From: Holophagaceae bacterium
GTDB taxonomy: Bacteria; Acidobacteriota; Holophagae; Holophagales; Holophagaceae
Assembly: GCA_025357545.1 (NCBI GenBank)
Contig: JANXPB010000143.1
Span: forward strand, 1-40,903
Direction of reading: 5' to 3'
DNA: 40,903 nucleotides
The notes under the pieces were generated by a model that was given only the letters and a program-made list of their open reading frames with translations, did no database searches and was not told the origin of the DNA. Position 1 is the first letter of the stretch; the number at the start of each line of letters is the position of its first letter. Positions 31,241 to 39,130 of the stretch are shown piece by piece. A program made the translations under genes and the position numbers.

Positions 31241-31849
31241 GTGCGAGCCTTCCTTCGCGGCTTCCTGGCGGCGCTGTTCTGTACGGTGCTCGCGGCGCTT
31301 CCACCGACCCGGGCCCCTGAACTTCCAGGTTGGTGGCGGGCCTTTCTTCAGGCTCCGCGGGTGCAGGCGGCCTTTGTGCAGACCTCTGACAGCGCGGTGT
31401 TCGGCAAGCTCACCCGCGCGGGGAAGGTCAGTCTCGCGAAAGGGGGGCATCTGCGCGTGGCCTACGGGGACGGACTGCTGCTGGTGGCCGACGGCGGCCG
31501 GCTGATCCAGTACGACCCGGATACCCGCACGGCCCAATCCATGAACTTCCATGACTCGGCCGCTGAAATCCCTCTGCTGCGCCTGCTCACCGACCCCGGC
31601 AAACTTGGCGCTGCGTATGCCGTGGTCGCCCAGGGCCGGGACCAGGTGCATCTGAAGCCACTGAAACAGGGCCTTCCGGAGGTGCGCATCGAGGGCGCGA
31701 ACGGTCTCCCGCGGCGCTTGGCCTGGACCGATCCCTCGGGCGCGGGGCAGGTTCTGGAACTGAAGCAGGCCAGGGTTCCAGCGCAGGAATTTCCGCCGGA
31801 GACCTTTCAGTTCCAGGCGCCCAAGGGCACGCGCTGGCTGGGGAAATAA
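31241..31849 (+). CDS. lolA: LolA-like periplasmic lipoprotein carrier
   Basis: 202 residues from a GTG at 31241, 3 bp after mglA. The N terminus RAFLRGFLAALFCTVLAAL is a signal peptide. The mature part has the LolA pattern: an aromatic-rich first helix (WWRAFLQAPRVQAAFVQT), strands such as GKVSLAKGGHLRVAYGDG and LLVADGGRLIQYDPDTR, and the late segment LPEVRIEGANGLPRRLAW. LolA carries lipoproteins across the periplasm from LolCDE to the outer membrane. Identity is inferred from fold-like pattern and length. It is co-transcribed with mglA. Confidence 0.75.
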   Translation: MRAFLRGFLAALFCTVLAALPPTRAPELPGWWRAFLQAPRVQAAFVQTSDSAVFGKLTRAGKVSLAKGGHLRVAYGDGLLLVADGGRLIQYDPDTRTAQSMNFHDSAAEIPLLRLLTDPGKLGAAYAVVAQGRDQVHLKPLKQGLPEVRIEGANGLPRRLAWTDPSGAGQVLELKQARVPAQEFPPETFQFQAPKGTRWLGK

Positions 31850-31852
31850 GCC

Positions 31853-33067
31853 CTACAAAAGAGCCCGGATCTCAGCATCGGTGAGAATGCGGTTGCCTTG
31901 TTTGGCGCGGCCCAGCACGCGTTCGACCCGCTCGTCACTGACGTCGTAGCCGTTCATCTCCAGCCAGTAGATGACGTTGCTATGGCCGGCCACGGGCCCG
32001 ATCTCGATCTCCTGGCGCCGACCCACGAGGCTGGCCGGCACCGCGCTGTACACGGCGTCCGCGAGTTGCGCGTCGCCTCGCCGCAGGGCCTTCAGGATCG
32101 CCGCGGCGTGGACGCCGGTGCCCGTGCGGAAGGCATCGCGGCCCAGCACCGGGTAGTTGGCGGGGATCTCGAAGCCGCACAGATCCGCCACCCGCTCACC
32201 CAGGGCCGGCAAGTCCGTGAGGTCCCCCTCCCAATAGCCCATGAGGATGAGGTTCATCATCAGCTGGTCCAGGGCCACGTTGCCGCAGCGCTCGCCGATG
32301 CCCAGGATGGACCCGTGGAGCCGGTCGGCGCCCGCCTCGAAGGCCGCGATGGCGTTGGCGACGCCCAGGCCCCGGTCGTTGTGGCCGTGCCAGTCGATGC
32401 GGATGGCCTGGCCTTCCAGCACGATGTCCCGGATGAAGCGCACGAGGTTGCGCACGCCTTCAGGGGTAGCATGGCCGCAGGTGTCCGAAAGGCAGATGGC
32501 CTGGGCGCCACCGTCGAGCGCGGCCCGGTAGATGGCCTTCAGGACCTCGGGGTTGGCACGGGTGGTGTCTTCGGTGACCATCATCATGGGTATGGAATGC
32601 AGGCGGCAGAAAGCTGCGGCGTTCTGGACGGTCTTTACCAGAAAGGCCACGTCCCAGCCCTCCACGTCCATTCGCACGGGGCTGGAACCCAGGAAGGCGC
32701 CGACTTCCAGTGGCATGCCGATCTTCTGCTGGATCTCGGCCACATGGACGAGGTCGGCCTCCAATGTGCGCACCGCCACGTTCGGGGAGATGGGCAGCCG
32801 GTGGTCGCGGATCTCGACCATGAGGGCCTTCACGGCCGCGGAGGCCTTGGAGCCGGCGCCGGGCATGCCCAAGTCCACGCTGTGGATGCCCAGCTTCGAG
32901 AGGCGGTGTAGCAGGTCGCGCTTGGCGGCGATCTCTGGGTCCCGGACCGAAGGGCTCTGCAATCCATCCCGCAAGGTCTCGTCATCGAGCAGCGGAATGC
33001 GGCCGTGGACACTCGTGGGCGGTCCATCCGCACGGTTCCAGTCATGGATCAGGTTGGGCCAATTCAT
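31853..33067 (-). CDS. LeuA-family acyltransferase (isopropylmalate/homocitrate synthase-like), lacking the regulatory domain
   Basis: 404 residues. A TIM-barrel enzyme that condenses acetyl-CoA with a 2-oxoacid, or a relative. PLLDDETLRDGLQSPS is the family's N-terminal signature with metal-binding Asp and catalytic Arg; DWHGHNDRGLGVANAIAAFE supplies the two His metal ligands, and ILGIGERCGNVALDQLMM is the following conserved strand. The C-terminal LeuA allosteric domain is absent; a short helical tail remains. Candidates are a 2-isopropylmalate, homocitrate or Re-citrate synthase. It starts at an ATG 45 bp after tatC and is probably the last gene of that run. Confidence 0.8.
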   Translation of the reverse strand: MNWPNLIHDWNRADGPPTSVHGRIPLLDDETLRDGLQSPSVRDPEIAAKRDLLHRLSKLGIHSVDLGMPGAGSKASAAVKALMVEIRDHRLPISPNVAVRTLEADLVHVAEIQQKIGMPLEVGAFLGSSPVRMDVEGWDVAFLVKTVQNAAAFCRLHSIPMMMVTEDTTRANPEVLKAIYRAALDGGAQAICLSDTCGHATPEGVRNLVRFIRDIVLEGQAIRIDWHGHNDRGLGVANAIAAFEAGADRLHGSILGIGERCGNVALDQLMMNLILMGYWEGDLTDLPALGERVADLCGFEIPANYPVLGRDAFRTGTGVHAAAILKALRRGDAQLADAVYSAVPASLVGRRQEIEIGPVAGHSNVIYWLEMNGYDVSDERVERVLGRAKQGNRILTDAEIRALL

Positions 33068-33112
33068 TACCTGATATTAACGGATTTTTTGAATGGCGCG
33101 GGGGTTTCCAAA

Positions 33113-33964
33113 TCAGCTGCCGTCGCCTTCAGCAGGCGGCTCATCCACCATTGCTTTGGGTTTCCTGGGCTCGGCGGCCCAGGCCACCGCCACCGAGATG
33201 AAGTAGAGGCCCAGCAGCACCACGCTGAAGAAGACTGTGGTGAGCACCACGTCGCCCGGAGTGAAGAAGGCGCTGAAAATGAGGATCACGATGGTCGCGT
33301 GGCGCCAGTAGCGGATCATCCAGCGGGCCGTGACGATGCGGAAGCGCGCCAGGAAGTAGAACAGCACCGGCAGCTCGAACATGATGCCGGTGATGAGCAC
33401 CGTGCTGATGAACAGGTCCAGGTAATCCGCCACGTGCAGGTTGGCCCGCAGCCCAGCGGCGGCGGCCTCCTGGAACAGGATGTCGCCCAGGAACTTGAAG
33501 GCCTGGAAATAGGCGAAGGTGGCGCCGCCGATGAAACAGCCGCTGGTGGCCACCACGAAGGGAATGGCCAGGCGCTTCTCGCGGTCGTAAAGGCCCGGCC
33601 GGATGAAGGCCCACAGCTGATAGAACAGGAAAGGCGCCGCCAGGAAGGCCGCGGCCCAGAGCGCGAGCCGCATCAAGGAGATGAAGGGCTCCGTCAGGTC
33701 CGTGAAGGCGAAGGGAGAGTTCGGGCCCACCAGCTCCGCAGCCGGCCGGTGCATCTGTTTGGCCATGGCATCGAGAAACGGCTTCTGGGCCCACTCCAGC
33801 AGCTTGAAGCGCAGCGGCGGAATGTCGTGGTAGCCAAAGGGGAAGCCGTAGGTGAAGGCGAAAGCGGCGATTACGATGATGAGGGACCGCACGATGCGCA
33901 CCCGCAATTCCTGCAGGTGTTCCCAGAAACTCATCTGGTTGGGCGGGGTTTCCGGCAGGGGCAT
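33113..33964 (-). CDS. tatC: Sec-independent translocase subunit TatC
   Basis: 283 residues with six transmembrane helices. TatC binds twin-arginine signal peptides and nucleates the TatA pore. The N-terminal MSFWEHLQELRVRIVRSL contains the conserved E-L-R of the signal-peptide site. The first periplasmic loop is long (GYHDIPPLRFKLLEW...VGPNSPFAF), followed by EPFISLMRLALWAA. The segments FLFYQLWAFIRPGLYDREKR, FIGGATFAYF and GIMFELPVLFYFLARF are typical. Length is slightly above the E. coli form because of the loop and a polar C terminus. It is 93 bp downstream of the interrupted tatA. Confidence 0.95.
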   Translation of the reverse strand: MPLPETPPNQMSFWEHLQELRVRIVRSLIIVIAAFAFTYGFPFGYHDIPPLRFKLLEWAQKPFLDAMAKQMHRPAAELVGPNSPFAFTDLTEPFISLMRLALWAAAFLAAPFLFYQLWAFIRPGLYDREKRLAIPFVVATSGCFIGGATFAYFQAFKFLGDILFQEAAAAGLRANLHVADYLDLFISTVLITGIMFELPVLFYFLARFRIVTARWMIRYWRHATIVILIFSAFFTPGDVVLTTVFFSVVLLGLYFISVAVAWAAEPRKPKAMVDEPPAEGDGS

Positions 33965-34057
33965 GGGCGTAGGTCTCGGATCTCTGGAATCATCCGCCTG
34001 AGCATGCAGACGCGCCCCGAAGGGGCGCAGATTCAGGGCTCATCGCGTTGGGAATGC

Positions 34058-34237
34058 CTATTTCTTTTCCGAGGTGACGTCTTCCTTCACGGAGTCCGTC
34101 AGCTCCTTGCTGGCCTTCTTGAATTCCTGGATGCCTTTCCCCAGACTCTTGCCCAGTTCGGGCAGGCGCGAGGGGCCAAAGAAAATCAGCAGCGCGAGGC
34201 CGATGAGGAGCATTTACGTGAGACCGAGATTGCCCAT
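34058..34237 (-). pseudogene. tatA: tatA with an in-frame TAA at codon 8
   Basis: The minus-strand ATG at 34237, with a GGAGG Shine-Dalgarno 5 nt upstream, begins MGNLGLT and is followed at once by TAA (34216-34214). The frame then continues [20 protein letters not shown] and [15 protein letters not shown] to a TAG at 34058, 59 sense or nonsense codons in all. This is a full TatA: one transmembrane helix, the F-G-P hinge and an amphipathic helix. TatA normally carries a polar residue (often Glu or Gln) at position 8, so GAA to TAA by a single substitution is the simplest origin. Re-initiation at the ATG just after the stop (34213) would give 51 residues lacking the polar residue and any Shine-Dalgarno. 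A sequencing error is possible. Confidence 0.85.
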
Positions 34238-34273
34238 GAGAGCCTCCGATTCGATTAGATGTCGATTGCGGGA

Positions 34274-34627
34274 TTAAGTTGAAGATCGCAGATCCGCGAG
34301 CGAAATGCCGGCAGGCAAGGGGATCGCCATGAGCAGCAGGGCCTGCCCGTGGGTCTTTCCCTGGGCGTCGGTCTTGACGCTTTCGCTGCCGCCGCCGCCG
34401 AGGGAATCATGCAGCAGGAAGTTGAGGGCGCGCAAGTTGGGCACCTCAAAACGCTCCACTTCGCCGAAACAGATCTGGCTGAAGTGGCGTTTCACCCGTT
34501 CGGCCGTGACGGTCTCCCGGAGGAGCCGGTAACCGGCGTCGGTGTAGGCGATGAGCCCGACATTGGACCCGTCGCCCTTGTCGCCGGAGCGCGCATGGGC
34601 GATCTGTTCAAGGAGGACACTGCTCAT
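34274..34627 (-). CDS. AtuA-related small protein
   Basis: 117 residues from the ATG at 34627 (MSSVLLEQIAHARSGDKGDG). The start IAHARSGDKGDGSNVGLIAY, the middle LTAERVKRHF-like segment (TVTAERVKRHFSQICFG) and the end VPNLRALNFLLHDSLGGGG with GKTHGQALL are the signature of the stand-alone C-terminal AtuA-related domain. Full-length AtuA belongs to acyclic terpene/isovalerate catabolism. No N-terminal AtuA partner is in the window, and the function of the stand-alone form is unknown. The ATG overlaps the TGA of ugd by 4 nt, and the interrupted tatA follows 36 bp later. Confidence 0.8.
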   Translation of the reverse strand: MSSVLLEQIAHARSGDKGDGSNVGLIAYTDAGYRLLRETVTAERVKRHFSQICFGEVERFEVPNLRALNFLLHDSLGGGGSESVKTDAQGKTHGQALLLMAIPLPAGISLADLRSST

Positions 34628-35976
34628 GGGACGCTTCTCCGGCCAATGGAATGGTAGGTCCAGCCCGCAGACTTCATGGCTTCGGGGCGAAACAGGTTGC
34701 GGCCGTCGAACATGACTTTGGCCTTGAGCTTCGCTGCCACGGCGGCAAGATCCGCGGCCTTGTAGGCGGGCCATTCGGTGGCGATGACCAGGGCGTCCGC
34801 GCCCTCGCAGCAGGCGATTAGGTCGTCCGCATAGCTGACCTTCCCGCCGATTTTCGCCTTCACCGCGGGCATGGCCTCGAAGTCATGCACCGTCAGGGTG
34901 GCCCCCAGGGCGGTGAGGCTGTCGATGAGTTCCAGGCTCATAGATTCCCGGATGTCATCCGTGTGGGCCTTGAAGGCCAGGCCCCAGAGCGCGAAATGCA
35001 GGCCGGCCAGGGGTGCGGGGGCGCCGCCTTCCACCCCGTAATAGGCTCGGATTTTCGAAGCGACCACTTGTTTCTGATGGCGGTTGGCTTCCACGGTGGT
35101 GGCCAGGGACATGAGCGGATGGCCGTATTCCCGACCCGTCTTGAGGAGGGCCTGGAGATCCTTGGGGAAACAGGAGCCACCGAAACCGGGCCCTGGATTC
35201 AGGAAGGCTGAGCCGATGCGGTGGTCCGCGCCGATGGCAGCTCTCACGTAGTCCACGTCGGCGCCCACGGATTCGCAGAGCCGCGCGATCTCGTTGATGA
35301 AGCTGATGCGCAGCGCCAGCATGGCGTTGGCCGCGTACTTGGTGAGTTCCGCGGAGGTGGGGTCCATGCGGAACCATTGGCCGCCAGAGGCCTTCAAGAA
35401 GGGCTCGTACAAGGCCTTCATGACGCCCTCGGCAAAATCGCTCTGGCAGCCCACCACCACGCGGTCGGGCTTCAGGAAATCCTCGATGGCGCTGCCCTCC
35501 CGCAGGAATTCAGGATTGCTGATGACCTCGAAGTCCCGGCCGGTGCCAGTCGCTGCGATGACGCCATGGACCCGCGCCGCAGTGCCCACGGGTACGGTGC
35601 TCTTATCCACGACGATCAAGGGCGGAGCTTCCTTGGGGCGCAGGCTCAGGGCCGCGCCAATCTGCTGGGCCACCCGCAGCACGAAGCGCAGATCGGCGCT
35701 GCCATCCTCGCTTTGGGGCGTGCCCACGCAGATGAAGGCCGCATCGGCGTCAGCGATGCCGGTCCTGAGGTCCGTGCTGAATGCCAGGCGGCCGGAAGCC
35801 AGGTGGCGCTGGAAGATGACCTCCAGCCCGGGTTCAAAGATGGGCACCTCGCCCCGCTGGAGGCCCTCCAGCTTGGCGGCGTCCACGTCCACGCCCAGCA
35901 CGGAGTGCCCGGCCTCCGCGAAGCAGGCAGCCGCCACGAGGCCCACATATCCGGATCCGATGACCAATACGCGCAT
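34624..35976 (-). CDS. ugd: UDP-glucose 6-dehydrogenase
   Basis: 450 residues. It oxidises UDP-glucose to UDP-glucuronate in two NAD-dependent steps, for surface polysaccharide synthesis. The NAD motif GSGYVGLVAAACFAEAG (7-23), VDKSTVPVGT, the NPEFLREGSAIEDF segment with the catalytic Glu, and the nucleophile Cys269 in GPGFGGSCFPKDLQAL are all present, so the enzyme should be active. The first gene of a minus-strand run, it ends overlapping the AtuA-like start. No Shine-Dalgarno at proper spacing: GGCGGA touches the ATG. A TACACT hexamer lies 6 nt before the ATG, suggesting a leaderless transcript. Confidence 0.93.
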   Translation of the reverse strand: MRVLVIGSGYVGLVAAACFAEAGHSVLGVDVDAAKLEGLQRGEVPIFEPGLEVIFQRHLASGRLAFSTDLRTGIADADAAFICVGTPQSEDGSADLRFVLRVAQQIGAALSLRPKEAPPLIVVDKSTVPVGTAARVHGVIAATGTGRDFEVISNPEFLREGSAIEDFLKPDRVVVGCQSDFAEGVMKALYEPFLKASGGQWFRMDPTSAELTKYAANAMLALRISFINEIARLCESVGADVDYVRAAIGADHRIGSAFLNPGPGFGGSCFPKDLQALLKTGREYGHPLMSLATTVEANRHQKQVVASKIRAYYGVEGGAPAPLAGLHFALWGLAFKAHTDDIRESMSLELIDSLTALGATLTVHDFEAMPAVKAKIGGKVSYADDLIACCEGADALVIATEWPAYKAADLAAVAAKLKAKVMFDGRNLFRPEAMKSAGWTYHSIGRRSVP

Positions 35977-35988
35977 TCCGCCAGTGTA
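35977..35988 (-). promoter_or_regulatory. Candidate -10 element giving a near-leaderless ugd mRNA
   Basis: On the minus strand TACACT (35988-35983) is followed by six bases and the ugd ATG (35976). There is no consensus-like -35 at 16-18 bp. The spacing to the ATG is the same as for lexA and ruvA. Confidence 0.3.
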
Positions 35989-35993
35989 CCTTG

Positions 35994-36022
35994 GCGACAG
36001 GGGCTCCGCCCTCAGCTAAAAT
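35994..36022 (+). promoter_or_regulatory. Candidate promoter of the tolQ-to-nadB operon
   Basis: GCGACA (35994-35999) and TAAAAT (36017-36022) are spaced by 17 bp, placing the start about 15 nt before the tolQ ATG and leaving room for the CCGGAG Shine-Dalgarno at 36033-36038. Confidence 0.4.
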
Positions 36023-36043
36023 GGCGTCACAACCGGAGTTCGC

Positions 36044-36739
36044 ATGTTCGAAATGGCCCTTTTGGAAGGCACTGGGATCAATCTGTGGGAGGTGGTGCTC
36101 CACGGCGGGCCCGTGGCCAAGCTGGTGCTGCTGCTGTTGGTGATCTTCTCCATCATCTCCTGGGTGGTGATCATCCTGAAGGGCGTGCTCATCTCCCGGA
36201 GCCGCAAGGCCACCGAGTCCTTCCGCGCCGCCTTCCGCCGGACCAATGATTGGCGGGAGCTCAAGCAGCAGGCGGGCTTCTTCACCATGAGCCCCCTGCT
36301 GGGCCTCTTCAATGCTGGCTACACCGAAGTGACCTACCAGCTGCGTTCCCCGGTGGCCGGCGGGCGGGCCCAGATCCGCAGCATGGAAGCCGTGGAACGC
36401 AGCCTGACCCGGGCTTCCGTCGTGGAGATGGGGCGCATGGAACGCCACCTCGGTATCCTGGCCACCATCGCCGCAGTGAGCCCCTTCGTGGGCCTGCTGG
36501 GCACGGTGTGGGGCATCATCTACGCGTTCCAGGGCATCGGCCTCACCGGCAACGCCAACCTGGCCACCGTGGCTCCGGGCATCTCGGAAGCGCTGGTGGC
36601 CACGGCCATCGGCCTCGTGGCGGCCATTCCGGCCCTCATGGCCTACAACTTCTTCCAGGGCCAACTCAAACAGTGGCAGACGGAATTGGACGACTTCGCG
36701 TTGGAATTCATCAGCCTTTCCGAGCGCAATTTCACGTGA
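36044..36739 (+). CDS. TolQ/ExbB-family proton-channel protein
   Basis: 231 residues with three transmembrane helices: VLLLLVIFSIISWVVIILKG near the N terminus, LGILATIAAVSPFVGLLGTV and EALVATAIGLVAAIPALMAY. The last two carry the conserved Thr and the Gly/Pro-rich pore segment of the MotA/TolQ/ExbB family. This subunit couples the proton-motive force to an outer-membrane process through a TolR/ExbD partner. The length and central cytoplasmic domain favour TolQ. Oddly, no TolR/ExbD gene follows; the next gene, overlapping by 4 nt (GTGA), is a polysaccharide deacetylase. Confidence 0.88.
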   Translation: MFEMALLEGTGINLWEVVLHGGPVAKLVLLLLVIFSIISWVVIILKGVLISRSRKATESFRAAFRRTNDWRELKQQAGFFTMSPLLGLFNAGYTEVTYQLRSPVAGGRAQIRSMEAVERSLTRASVVEMGRMERHLGILATIAAVSPFVGLLGTVWGIIYAFQGIGLTGNANLATVAPGISEALVATAIGLVAAIPALMAYNFFQGQLKQWQTELDDFALEFISLSERNFT

Positions 36740-37623
36740 TTCCCGGCATCGCAAATCCGGGCGGAACCCTGCCGCTTTCCCTGGATTGGGAGGACTGGTT
36801 TCAGCTCTGCTGCCCGCCCTTTGACGGGCCGGAGGCCTTGGACCGCTTCGAGGACCGTCTGGAGCTGGCCACGGATCTGGCCCTGCAACTCTGCGACGAT
36901 CTGGGTGCCAAGGCCACGTGGTTCTGTCTCGCGGACCAGGCCCAGCGCCACCCCGAACGGCTCAGACGCATCGTGGCGAACGGCCACCGCATCGGCCTTC
37001 ACGGCCTCACGCACCAGCGCGCCTTCTCCCAGGATCTGGCAGCTTTCCGCCAATCCGTGGCACGGGGCAAGGCCGTCATTGAAGATTTGTCGGGAACGCT
37101 TGTGCAGGGCTACCGCGCTCCGGAATGGAGCCTCAGGGCCGGGGCCGTCGAGTACTGGCGGGAATTGCCGGGGCTTGGCTTCACCTTTGATTCCAGTCGG
37201 GCGCCGCTCAAGGTGCTGGGGGATCCATGCTGGTCGCGGCGGCCCCACCGCCTCATGGCAGGGCTCTGGGAACTACCGCCGCCGGTGATGGGCCTGGGCC
37301 CGCTGACGGTGCCGCTCTGGGGCTGGGCCATGCGTTTGCTGCCTAAATGGCTGCTGCGGGCCGAACTGGGAGCCTTGGCGAAGGAGAACGCCGGCACTCC
37401 TCTGGTGCTGCATCCCTGGGAGCTGGACCAGGGGCAGCCGCTGCTGCCCGAAGCCAGCCTCGGCCATCGCTTCGCCCATCGTGCCGGGTTGCCCGGGTAT
37501 GGCTCCCGGCTGCAGCAGCTCTGGGCAGGCCTGGCTTTGGTGCCCTTGGAAGCCTGGATCGAAGGCCGGGAAAGGGCCGAGGCGGCCGAGCTGGTGCCGG
37601 TCCTCCGGGCAGCCCATTCGTGA
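36736..37623 (+). CDS. Polysaccharide deacetylase (DUF3473/XrtA-associated type)
   Basis: 295 residues from the GTG at 36736, overlapping the tolQ stop. The NodB-homology fold is recognisable: SLDWEDWFQLCC supplies the metal-binding/catalytic aspartates, NGHRIGLHGLTHQRAF the two His ligands (HGLTH), and YRAPEWSL the R-x-P motif that binds acetate. The C-terminal VLHPWELDQGQPLLP corresponds to the H-P-W-E-L-D segment of the DUF3473 subgroup, often linked to exopolysaccharide and PEP-CTERM loci. There is no signal peptide, so it acts in the cytoplasm or on a lipid-linked substrate at the inner membrane. The exact glycan is unknown. Confidence 0.85.
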   Translation: MIPGIANPGGTLPLSLDWEDWFQLCCPPFDGPEALDRFEDRLELATDLALQLCDDLGAKATWFCLADQAQRHPERLRRIVANGHRIGLHGLTHQRAFSQDLAAFRQSVARGKAVIEDLSGTLVQGYRAPEWSLRAGAVEYWRELPGLGFTFDSSRAPLKVLGDPCWSRRPHRLMAGLWELPPPVMGLGPLTVPLWGWAMRLLPKWLLRAELGALAKENAGTPLVLHPWELDQGQPLLPEASLGHRFAHRAGLPGYGSRLQQLWAGLALVPLEAWIEGRERAEAAELVPVLRAAHS

Positions 37624-38336
37624 AGGCGCCCCTCGTGTTCCTGGCCCCCAGCGAAGACAAGGCCGCCGGCGGCCATGCCGGAAAAGCCACCGAGACGTCG
37701 GCCCAAAAGTGGGTGCGGGAAAAGTTGGTGGAATTGGTGGTGCATGGCGGGCCGGTTGCGTGCGCGAAGGCCTTCGCGGTCAAGGATGGAGCCCTGCGGA
37801 AGGCCTGTGAGGAAGCCTTGGCGCTGCGCCACCCGGTGCCGCTGTTGCCAGCCCTGGAGCGCTACCAGGGCGTGGCCTTCGACGCGCTGGATGCAGCCAC
37901 GCTTCCCCCAGCGGCCTGGGAGCTGGCCTTCATCCTCTCCAATCTGCGGGGGCTGGTGCGCGGTGATGAGCTGGTTCCGCCCTACAAACTCAAGCTGGGG
38001 GGAATTCCGGGGCTCAAGGCCCATTGGCAGAAACACCTGCCCCCGTTGCTCCAGCAGCTGCCGGAAGGCCCGGTCTGGGAACTGCTGCCCGCTGAGCACG
38101 CCACCCTGCTCAAGGGCTGGGAGCGTCCCCGCCACACTGTTGAGATTGTGGGCGGGGAAGGCAAGGTCATCAGCCATTTCTCCAAGCTGTACCGTGGCCG
38201 GGTCGCGCGGTGGCTCCTTGACCAAGGGCAGGGCGACCCGACCAAAGTGAAGCGCGGCCGCATTGAAGGCTGCCGGTGGGATTCGGTGTCGGACAACGCC
38301 CTCGGTGGCAAAGAATTGAAGCTGGTGGTGCTGTGA
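37620..38336 (+). CDS. yaaA: YaaA/UPF0246-family protein
   Basis: 238 residues from the GTG at 37620, which overlaps the deacetylase stop (GTGA). Family signs are the start VFLAPSEDKAAGG, ALERYQGVAFDAL, the LSNLRGLVRGDELVPPYKLK core (PYxL-x-x-G), KVISHFSKLYRGRVARWLL and the ending SVSDNALGGKELKLVVL. E. coli YaaA binds DNA and limits peroxide damage by lowering intracellular iron. Length is a little short of the E. coli protein (258). Confidence 0.8.
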   Translation: MKAPLVFLAPSEDKAAGGHAGKATETSAQKWVREKLVELVVHGGPVACAKAFAVKDGALRKACEEALALRHPVPLLPALERYQGVAFDALDAATLPPAAWELAFILSNLRGLVRGDELVPPYKLKLGGIPGLKAHWQKHLPPLLQQLPEGPVWELLPAEHATLLKGWERPRHTVEIVGGEGKVISHFSKLYRGRVARWLLDQGQGDPTKVKRGRIEGCRWDSVSDNALGGKELKLVVL

Positions 38337-39130
38337 GTTGTTCAGACGCGAAACCCATTTTTTTCCAGCGTCAGCCGACCCTCCCGCTGACGGTCCAGCG
38401 CTTCCTGAGAACGAGGCTGGAAGCCGCCCTGCATGACCCCAAGGACCGCCGCCGACTGATCTGGCCCACGGTGCTGGGCGCGCCGAAAATCCGGCAGGAA
38501 TTCCCCGATGGTTTGCCGGAAGCCTTGCTCTTCGACCATGCCGCCAAAATGCTACAGGCGTTGGGTGGTGAGGCTCCGGAGTGCGCCTGGCGTGAGGACC
38601 TGGCTGCCGATACCGGTACGGCCGAACAGGGCGCCACCGGCTGGAAGCCCCACCCGGACTGGGGCCAATGGGGACCTTTGGTGAGCCTGCGCAGCGGCGT
38701 GGCGCTCTCGGCGCTGTCGGAACTGGCGGCCGATGAACGCTATGGCTTGCTGGCCGCGTTGGCGCTTTTCAACAGCGCGCTCTTCCACGAGACCCACGAT
38801 GCCTTGGAATCGCTTTGGAAGGACGCGGCGGGGAACCTGCGCCAGGGGCTGCAGGGCCTTATTCTCATGACCGCTGGCTACCACCACCTGCAGCTTCAAA
38901 ACCGGAAAGGCATGCAGGCGGTCTGGGAGGATTCCTTGGACAGGCTGGAGCCCTTCGACGGCAGGCTGGACACGCCTTGGGGCGCGGTGGATCATCGCGA
39001 CGCGGTGCAGTACACGGAGGAGCGCATGGAGTGCTTGACATGCCTCGAGGGCGGGGAGCCGGAGCAGGTGTCGCCGGAAGTGTTGGAAGCGGTGTGGGCC
39101 CTGCCAGCACCGCGCGGGGTGGGCCCATGA
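38333..39130 (+). CDS. DUF309-domain protein
   Basis: 265 residues from the GTG at 38333, overlapping the yaaA stop. The C-terminal half carries DUF309: ALFNSALFHETHDALESLWK then GLQGLILMTAGYHHLQLQN with the repeated HE-x-x-x-x-E and H-x-x motifs on two helices, reminiscent of a helical metal-binding bundle. The N-terminal ~130 residues have no domain I recognise. DUF309 has no established function. The stop overlaps the nadB ATG (ATGA). Confidence 0.8.
   Translation: MSCSDAKPIFFQRQPTLPLTVQRFLRTRLEAALHDPKDRRRLIWPTVLGAPKIRQEFPDGLPEALLFDHAAKMLQALGGEAPECAWREDLAADTGTAEQGATGWKPHPDWGQWGPLVSLRSGVALSALSELAADERYGLLAALALFNSALFHETHDALESLWKDAAGNLRQGLQGLILMTAGYHHLQLQNRKGMQAVWEDSLDRLEPFDGRLDTPWGAVDHRDAVQYTEERMECLTCLEGGEPEQVSPEVLEAVWALPAPRGVGP

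Noticed and set aside
34214-34216. Recoded amino acid at the tatA TAA
   Set aside because: Selenocysteine and pyrrolysine use TGA and TAG. No known bacterial recoding of TAA fits, and TAA ends other genes normally in general.
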